This document shows, one piece after another, positions 57,901-64,000 of a stretch of 64,000 bases of DNA. Source of the DNA: Hybos culiciformis (Eukaryota; Arthropoda; Insecta; Diptera; Hybotidae); assembly GCA_964007475.1 (NCBI GenBank), contig OZ023274.1:92093213-92157212 (forward strand). Direction: 5' to 3'. The notes below the pieces were generated by a model, which had not been told where the DNA came from, searched no databases, and saw nothing but the letters and a program-made list of their open reading frames with translations. The translations under genes were made by a program, and so were the position numbers. Each line of letters starts with the position of its first letter. Within the stretch, counting starts at the first letter, position 1.

Positions 57901-60900
57901 TTGCATTTTATGTGAATAAATTAATTAGCTTTATTGCATTTTATAATGAACAAATAAAATCTATTTATAACTAATATTATTCTTCTAAAAGTGTAGATTC
58001 TAGAAAGTGTATATTATGATATAATTGGCTAATAAATATAATAATAATATAACATTTATTTTCCTGATTTGACGTTAAATTTTTTTTTATGTTATATTAT
58101 AAAATAATTAAATGATGGCAAAATATAATTTTTTTTTTGTTGGTTTTATTGAAATACATTCGCATCGCTGAATATTGATTATCACAATTCCACTGTGTTT
58201 AAAGTTAAAAAAAAAAAAGAAATGATTATATTATTGGTTTTCCAGTTGAGTGAAATTATAAGTATTTAATATTAGTGAGGCGATACAAGCTTGCACCATT
58301 GACTGTCAAAATTTTCGCTAAATTTAATGCTTTCATAATAATTGAAAAACTTCAGCTGTTATAAATTGTAATAATTTGTTTTAACTAAAAGTTCGATGAA
58401 AGTTTTTTTTTTAATTAGGTATACAAAAAGGTCGTTTTGAATTAATTTTCAGTGGTTTTTTTAATTGCATCTAAAGTAATAAATTTATCGTAATTTTATT
58501 CTTAAACCTATTATATATTTAACTTTATAGTTAAATTTTCTTTATTAATAATTCAATATTTAATTATGAATCGTAAGCTGATCAAAGCTTTCAACATAAT
58601 AATACAAATAACGATAGCAAAATAAACATAAAGAGTAATCCAATAAGAATTCTAATTCAGTACTCTTCTAAAACATTTTGTACACACTTATGAATATTTT
58701 ATCAAAATTTTTAATTTTCCTAAGCATAAAATCATGTAATTTAAATTTTCATGACGTTAGTAAAGTAAATAGAGAACTAAATTGTAAAAAAAATAAAATA
58801 AAATATTATACACCCAATGATAATCAATTTTATTATTCTTTTTGGTTTTAAAAGTATCAAATTATAATTAACAAGGCAGTAAAATTTATTCAGCTCGCTT
58901 ACACATCTTATTCTTTTATATCTACTTCTACATACATGTTTGTTCTGAAATAAAAATTTATTGATAAATTAATTAGACCTTGAAATAAAAGGAGCTACAA
59001 AGTTAAAAAAAAAATTTGAATTTTAATTTGAATTTAATAATAAAATAATGTAATGATAGAATAAATATATAATTCGTCGTATCGCGTTTGTAACTATATT
59101 CTTTGTTTTATAAATAATTTCGCGTTAAGAAAAGAGAGGAAATATTGAAAAATTTCTAAAAACAAGAAAATTTGTCGTGATAAAATAAAATTATGACCGT
59201 ACAACTTATTGCTCTCGCTGGGTTGGTTCTAATTGCATCCGAAATACAAGCCTAAGCAATTATTTCTTCTGTATGCTAGAGTCTCCTGCTTCTGAAAAAT
59301 GCTTAAAAAATAAATTTAAAATTTCTAAATTTTGTTTTAAAGAGTTAATTTTTATTCTAGTTTATTTGTATAGAGTAAATAGGTGCACATAATAAAATTA
59401 ATTTTGCAAAATTTTAAAATTTTCTCATCACGTTTTTCGACTTCTTTTAATAAGGAACCAAAATCTAAAGAAATATATATATGTAGAATTTTTTTTTTTT
59501 TTTTTATAAAAATACTATCACGTTTTAAATTAATTTATGCAAGACGCGTGGAAATAATCAGTATGAAAAAATTATTTTGCGTCTAACATCTTGTTTTTAT
59601 GGTACATGCAACCTGTCGTTAACTATAGTGTGTCTTTAAATTGGATTTTCTATAAAATGTATGAATTATTTTTATTTTTGTGCGTTATATATATAAATTT
59701 ATTATCGCTTTAAACGTCAATGAAACCTACTTTTGTCAAAATGTTACTAGTTTTTTTTTTGTTGTTCTAGTTAGAAAGCGTACATATTATTTAAAAAAAT
59801 AACTATTATAAAGATTAATGATTGCTGAATCGTAAGAGGATTGCGTTTGAAAAGATTCTAATTGAAATTCAAGAATATCTGTTTAATAAAATAATGCCAA
59901 AACTTTTGCATAGATTGAATAATGTAAATTTCCAATTGGCCTTATACTCTAAGAATTTATTTGTTCATTTAACATTTATCGCCACTAACAATAAATACAA
60001 TAATAATTACAAAATTATTAATTTTTAATATATTTTATTTTGATATTTACAGTATAGTAGTATGGGAAACAACCATACTAATGAAACTCAACCTTTGTGG
60101 CGAATAGATCCGTGTCAACTAGAGATTTCTCCTGAAAAAGAAGATCCAATTAAATTTTTTCCAGCTCAGATAAAAATCGTTTGGGAACATCATCAAAATA
60201 CATTGGATTCAAAATTAATGATAACTGCTATGGGAAAAGGATACAAATGTGATGGTGTTAATAAATTTCCATGTCTTAAAGTTGGGTAAGTTTTTTTTTC
60301 TTTGATGTGAAGCAAATCAAGAATTAATCGAATTTTTGATATTTTAGAGATGAGCCTATTCTATGCATTTCAAAAGACCTTATCTGTGATAATATTCGGC
60401 ATTGTCCAAAAGGAGACGAATATGAAAATGATGAAGATGTTGAAATGTGTTCAAAACGAAAACGACCAACTCATCCAGGTTTTAATGATCTATTTGAGCA
60501 TTTTACTATGGAAATTTTACAAAATTTGTATGCATCTGAAATATCACCTTTAGAACTGGATTCCAATTCAGCAGGAAATTCAAATATAGATTCCGATGAA
60601 AGTAATGACATTGAAGATTTTAATAAATTCAAAAATTTCATTGACATTAGTGGCAATCCACTAAATGAGAATGGACAACTACCTAATGGATATGATTCAA
60701 CTAATAACAACAAAACCAAAACTGGTGGCAAAAGAAAAATTCAGAAAAATAATTTAAGTAATGATCTATCAAAATATGGACCATGGGGTTATTTGATGCT
60801 AGGAATGCTATTATGTGGTGGAGCATTATTAGTATGTGGTTTATGGGGTAAGTTAAATTTTAAATATACATAAATCATACAATAACAGAGGTAGCTTTCG

Positions 60901-61360
60901 AACTTGAAATAATTAATAAGATAAAAAAAAATTTATTAACCAAATCAAATTATATTCATATATGCGAAAGAACCTTAATTATAATTTTTTAAATATGTAC
61001 ATATATAATAATTTTATTGATGTGCAAGTAAATTTTAATAATAACTAATTTTTTTTTTTTTTTAAAGAATGTTGTTGCCGACAGAATAAGACTGATCCAA
61101 ATTCAACTGGGGTTTCATCGATGAATGATTCAATAGAATCACAGAGTCGTACACAAGATTCAACACCGCCTAATTATGATGAATTAGATCCTCCACCAGC
61201 ATATTCTGTTCTATTTCCAAACCAAAAAGATACGTCGAGCCAATTAAATTTCACCACATCAACTTGTGCATCACAGTCATCAAATACAGCCACTGTTGCT
61301 GGCTCAATAGTTGCACAAATTCCAAATGTTTCTCTATTAACGACATCAACTACTAGCTAG
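39290..61360 (+). CDS. Type I membrane protein with LDLa module and two PPxY motifs, five exons
   Basis: The exons are 39290-39395, 57353-57645, 60053-60285, 60348-60847 and 61068-61360 (1425 nt, 474 aa), all frame-consistent. There is an N-terminal signal peptide (hydrophobic core about residues 10-28). The ectodomain has two Cys-bearing segments that may form a CUB-like fold (weak). An LDL-receptor class A module follows at 199-245, with six Cys (199, 207, 217, 224, 230, 245) and an acidic GDE cluster for calcium. A Ser/Asn-rich stalk leads to one TM at about 357-377 and a CCC motif at 379-381, possibly palmitoylated. The tail has PPNY (411-414) and PPAY (420-423), which in other proteins bind WW domains of Nedd4-family ubiquitin ligases. 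LDLa-TM-PPxY resembles vertebrate LDLRAD3/LDLRAD4/PMEPA1 in layout. Orthology is not shown and the ligand is unknown. Confidence 0.8.
40139..40410. mobile_element. piggyBac-like MITE flanked by TTAA
   Basis: TTAA target duplications lie at 40139-40142 and 40407-40410. The 264-bp element between them starts CCCATTTGG and ends CCAAAAGGG. Inverted ends align as CCCnTTTGGnnnnCTCA, 12 of 17 matching. TTAA plus CCC ends are the hallmark of piggyBac elements. No transposase is encoded. The small open frame inside is incidental. Confidence 0.55.
40699..40725. repeat. 8-bp inverted repeat
   Basis: TCACTGAT, an 11-nt spacer, then ATCAGTGA: a perfect inverted repeat in a small GC-richer patch of intron 1. 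Meaning unknown. Confidence 0.5.
41866..42273. mobile_element. MITE-like element with TGTTCGCATTA inverted ends
   Basis: TGTTCGCATTA (41866-41876) and its exact reverse complement TAATGCGAACA (42263-42273) bound about 408 bp. GTTCGCATTA occurs again inside at 41916-41925. The right part is a hairpin: AGTGGAATAT at 42165 pairs with ATATTCCACT at 42243-42252, with CCGGAATATTT/AAATATTCCGG nested inside. No target duplication or coding capacity was found. Confidence 0.5.
46212..46233. repeat. (TTA)n microsatellite
   Basis: About seven TTA units in intron 1 of the LDLa/PPxY gene. Confidence 0.75.
47894..47931. repeat. 38-bp perfect palindrome inside the left hAT end
   Basis: The 19-mer CCGGTACGGTCCGGTACGG at 47894-47912 is followed without spacer by its exact reverse complement at 47913-47931. 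It is about two-thirds G+C in a very A+T-rich window. It is built from the same CCGTACCGG unit found singly at 47954 and 48852, so it is probably an amplified subterminal motif. Confidence 0.9.
48520..48792 (+). pseudogene. Decayed reading frame in the hAT element, possible transposase N-terminus
   Basis: In one frame it reads YEDTTKFFISASKCSKTGT onward, then a TAG at 48670-48672, and continues in the same frame with LSGIPRSTEILELQPGTS to a second TAG. A short basic/Ser-rich start with a KFF motif and Gln-Pro-Gly linker repeats is common at the N-termini of hAT/ZMYM-like transposases. It lacks an ATG in frame and any catalytic region. Identity is inferred from pattern only. Confidence 0.35.
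48889..48935. repeat. (TA)n microsatellite next to the hAT element
   Basis: More than 20 TA units begin within the right target duplication TGTATATA. The hAT element most likely inserted at the edge of a TA-rich stretch that later expanded. Confidence 0.9.
50458..50504. repeat. Twinned 24-bp repeat with CAGCTG E-boxes
   Basis: ATTGCAGCTGC followed by TTATATTAT occurs twice, 24 bp apart. Each unit contains the palindromic E-box CAGCTG within GCAGCTGC. This could be a small intronic regulatory site or plain duplication. Confidence 0.45.
52012..52042. repeat. Perfect 12-bp hairpin, 7-nt loop
   Basis: AAAGAGTTTAAC, loop TATCCGT, then GTTAAACTCTTT. The stem is perfect but too short for an animal pre-microRNA. 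It is an isolated feature in intron 1. Confidence 0.7.
56980..57031. repeat. 9-bp inverted repeat upstream of exon 2
   Basis: ATCACCATC and GATGGTGAT, separated by 34 nt, about 320 bp upstream of exon 2 of the LDLa/PPxY gene. Possible RNA stem or remnant element. Confidence 0.4.
57353..57645 (+). CDS. Exon 2 of the LDLa/PPxY gene
   Basis: It follows TATTTTTAG. Its first GT completes the Arg codon from exon 1, then it reads FDVSISKSIFEPLCSNQ onward through a Cys-containing, N-glycosylation-rich (NQT, NLT) ectodomain segment to LSI. It ends in phase 0 before GTAAGT. Segments such as SSMFLEFRSN and HVFSLRLVM recall CUB-domain strands, weakly. Confidence 0.8.
57646..60052 (+). other. Intron 2 of the LDLa/PPxY gene
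   Basis: A 2.4-kb A+T-rich intron. It contains a short direct repeat, TAGCTTTATTGCATTTTAT, at 57893 and 57926, and a 20-codon signal-peptide-like frame at 59193-59255. Confidence 0.7.
59193..59255 (+). other. 20-codon reading frame resembling a signal peptide
   Basis: ATG to TAA encodes MTVQLIALAGLVLIASEIQA: a hydrophobic core ending in an A-x-A-like site, then a stop. Its composition is richer in GC than the intron around it. A TATAAAT lies at 59109. If one base were skipped near the stop, the next frame would run KPKQLFLLYARVSCF to a TGA. It may be a dead or very small secreted-peptide gene, an unused alternative first exon, or chance. Confidence 0.25.
60053..60285 (+). CDS. Exon 3 of the LDLa/PPxY gene
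   Basis: It follows ATTTACAG in phase 0, reads YSSMGNNHTNETQPLW onward and ends in phase 2 at GTT GG before GTAAGT. It carries the second Cys-bearing ectodomain segment (Cys154) and the first two LDLa cysteines (Cys199, Cys207). Confidence 0.82.
60348..60847 (+). CDS. Exon 4 of the LDLa/PPxY gene
   Basis: It follows TATTTTAG. It supplies LDLa cysteines 217, 224, 230 and 245 with CISKDLICDNIRHCPKGDE, the Asn/Ser-rich acidic stalk, a basic patch (GGKRKIQK) and the membrane segment GYLMLGMLLCGGALLVCGLW. It ends in phase 1 before GTAAGT. Confidence 0.87.
61068..61360 (+). CDS. Exon 5 of the LDLa/PPxY gene (cytoplasmic tail)
   Basis: It follows a T-tract ending TTTAAAG. Its first two bases complete Glu, then CCCRQNK, a Ser/Thr-rich stretch, PPNYDELDPPPAYS with two PPxY motifs, and a Ser/Thr-rich end at TAG. 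AATAAA is at 61454-61459. Confidence 0.85.
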
Positions 61361-64000
61361 AATAAGAATATTTGTTTTCTCTTTTTTACAATTTATAAAA
61401 AAAGAGGTAAAGACGAAACTGACTGACATTAGTTAAATTAGGAATTTATTTCGAATAAAAAAAAAATCATTATTATTAGTCTTAATACAATTATAGATTT
61501 TTATATAATAGGTCTTTAATTTATTCTAAAATTTATTAATATTATTATTATTGAACTTGAAACTGAGAACGAATTTTTTTCATTTATTATAAATTATAGA
61601 TATTTAGAGCATTTAAAAGTTAAATTGTAATAAATATATAATGTTGTCTGAGATAGCATATTTTAATAATTTTTTTTGTATAAATGTAGGAAAAATGTCG
61701 CCGTAATAATGGATCTGATAGATATTGTACAAACAATATAACACAACATACATAGATAATAACAAAAAACGTCGAAAAATATTTTTGTGCAATGCATTTA
61801 GAGTTAATTTTTTAAAATGAATTCATTGTAAAGAATAGCTATGAAAAAGTCGATAAAATCGTTAGTGTTTTATTTTGATTGCTAGCGTTTTCATTTCAAA
61901 AATATTCAAAAAATAAATATAAAAAACTTCAAATAATTCAGTTCAATTTCCATTTGCTTTTGATAGCTTAACTTTTTGCAAAGTTCATTGTGTGATATAT
62001 TTCAAAGTTTAGAATTATTTTATTATTCTATTATTATATTTGTACAATAATTTTATTAATTATTTTATATCTGTACAAGTAAAAGTAAAGTTTCAAGATC
62101 TAAAATTATGGACGAAAACACAACAATAATATTATATTTCAAATAAGTTTAGGCAAACAGTTTTTTATATTTATTTAAAAATATTTAATATCAAATACAT
62201 AAATATCTTGAAGATTTTAAATTGCTTATTATTTGCGTTAGATAATTCTGCATAAATTAATAAAAATTAAAATCTGCAAAACATACTTACTTTTTTTTAA
62301 TAATTTATAGATCTTTGTCGAATTGAAGTAAATTAATTTGTTCTATTATGTTTTAAAATTTATTTATTCAAATTCTTTAGTAAAATTTATTAAAAAATTA
62401 ATTTATGTGACTTTTAAATAAATGCTTTTGAATTCCAGTATAAGTTGCAATAATAACTTTTAATTATGATTGTTTTAATTAAAAAATTTAATTTAATTTA
62501 AAAATATCAGTAATGCGTGAATTTATAAGTGTGAAGGATGGTGGATATTTAGATAAAATTTTGTGTAAAGGATTCCCTCCATTATTATTATTTTAATTCC
62601 TTGAATGTGATATATAAAATATGATAAGATTAATATTTAATCTGTTCAAAATAATAATAAATTAAAAATGGTTTTAAGTGAATAAAAAAAAAAATTTGAT
62701 ATGCAGAAGAAAATTGTAAAATTTTGTAACTAATAAAATTCTTATATTAAAAATAATTCAAATTGTATTTGTAGTAAGATGAATGTGTAAATGCATCGAC
62801 TTAATTCAATTTGTTTTCGTGACATATGAAGTAGTTGTAACTAATCATCAGTCCGTAGTTATAAGTAGCTAGCTTATAAAAAAAAAAAAATTAAAAACAT
62901 TATTTTTGCTGATTCAAATTTATGATTCGGAAATGAATTGTTTGATTGATTTTTTTTTTAATTAATTTACTTCATTTAATTAATATTATAATTCAATTAT
63001 TTTTGATTCTTTAATTTTGATTAAAATGAATATAAATTAATTCTTTTCTAGTTAAGAATAAATTGGATTGTACTACTTGATTTTTCTTCTGCATAACGAA
63101 GTTGAAAATAAAGCATTTCATAATTTAATTTTCATTAACATTTTAAAATTGTTCAATTTTTAATTTTTATCATAATCAATAAGTTAGTTTTAAAATTGTG
63201 CATAATAAAATTAAAGAAAATTAGATTATATTGAAAAAAAATTAATAAATAAAAAAATTTGAAAAGAATATTTTGTTTTTTTTGTTATTGTTTTTATAAT
63301 AATTAGTAGGCATAAGATATCCTATGTGGGAATATTGTAATTTCAAATTAATTCCAAAATTACTAACAACGATATACAATTCATGCTCATAACCTCAACT
63401 GCAAGATAAGGCTTTGGCTGAATCACATATTTAAACAACGTAGACAATCTTTAAATTTAATAAAAATATAAAATTTCGATAAATTTTGTATTAAAATAAT
63501 TTACACTCCTGATCGGTTGAGGTTCTCAAGCCCGTGCTTTCACTAGCTTTACTAAATTGAACAAGATTACGCATATTTTGGCATTTAAAAGATTGCAATT
63601 CCGAAGTAGTTTCATAGTTATATAAGCATTGTGGGGAGAGACAGAAAATGAAAATTTAAAATCCGTTTTCTAATTTTTGATGAAAAACGATTTAAAAAAT
63701 AAAAAATACATATAAACTTATATTTCTATGTATTGTTTCAATTGTAAAATAAATCACTTTATCCAATTTGTCTCGAGTCATGATCATTTTGAATAAATTT
63801 TTATTTGCATACCTTTAGGCAATCTTTTAAAAAACTTATTTTGTGTTCCATTTTCCATTATTAATCTAAATATCATAGAAGTAATATACTAACTGAAAAG
63901 TTAAATATCTAGATGAAATAAAAGACAAAAAAGTTTTTTTTTTCTGATATTTATTATTTTATTTAGGTTGACACCACAAAATGTTACAATAGGAGTTTTT
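61361..64000. other. 3' flanking DNA, nothing recognised
   Basis: A+T-rich sequence downstream of the LDLa/PPxY gene. The first part must be its 3' UTR. No further gene, RNA or transposon end is evident to the window edge. Confidence 0.6.

Noticed and set aside
59822..60028. + strand frame just upstream of exon 3 of the LDLa/PPxY gene
   Set aside because: It ends before the acceptor and is in intron sequence; no motif or codon signal.
1..64000. CRISPR array, bacterial operon or integrated virus
   Set aside because: No regularly spaced repeats, no dense intron-free gene blocks and no recognisable viral proteins; all genes have insect-type structure.

Overview
This is nuclear DNA from an insect, by eye about four-fifths A+T, with long homopolymer runs, large introns and many small transposon relics. 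The case for an insect is a gustatory receptor of the arthropod Gr family, a very glutamine-rich secreted protein, GT-AG introns with poly-T tracts before the acceptors, and TTAGG-type motifs. I cannot fix the order or species. A fly would fit, but nothing here proves it.

Four protein-coding genes are supported, all on the + strand. (1) 1429-2169: an intronless MARCH-type (RING-CH) membrane E3 ubiquitin ligase. (2) 9214-25945: a four-exon gene for a secreted protein of about 1310 residues. It has a tiny signal-peptide exon, a 12.4-kb first intron, a furin-type site, a poly-Gln tract and a folded-looking C-terminal region. (3) 28005-32553: a five-exon gustatory receptor of 449 residues ending with the family signature TYxxxxxQF. 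(4) 39290-61360: a five-exon type I membrane protein of 474 residues with an LDL-receptor class A module, one transmembrane segment, a CCC juxtamembrane motif and two PPxY motifs. Its first intron is 18 kb. Exon joins were placed by hand from GT/AG sites. Every join keeps the frame, and each total is a whole number of codons ending in a stop.

The rest is intron and intergenic DNA. It holds a hAT element with a perfect 8-bp target duplication and a 38-bp palindrome (47878-48888), a second hAT relic with a near-perfect duplication and a C-terminal transposase scrap (10308-10689), a piggyBac-like MITE flanked by TTAA (40143-40406), and a fold-back element of about 1 kb in the receptor's first intron that contains a tRNA-like, A-tailed insertion (29973-30977). 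There is also a short element bounded by inverted TTAGG-type repeats (36819-36993), a TIR element with TGTTCGCATTA ends (41866-42273), a 207-bp tandem duplication (21041-21457), and several hairpins and microsatellites.

The genes do not look like one pathway or cluster. The only possible functional link is ubiquitin biology: a MARCH ligase and a PPxY membrane protein of the kind that recruits Nedd4-family ligases. They are 38 kb apart and this may be chance. I found no convincing new multi-gene system. The least explained items are the secreted Gln-rich protein, the LDLa/PPxY receptor, and a 20-codon signal-peptide-like reading frame in an intron (59193-59255).
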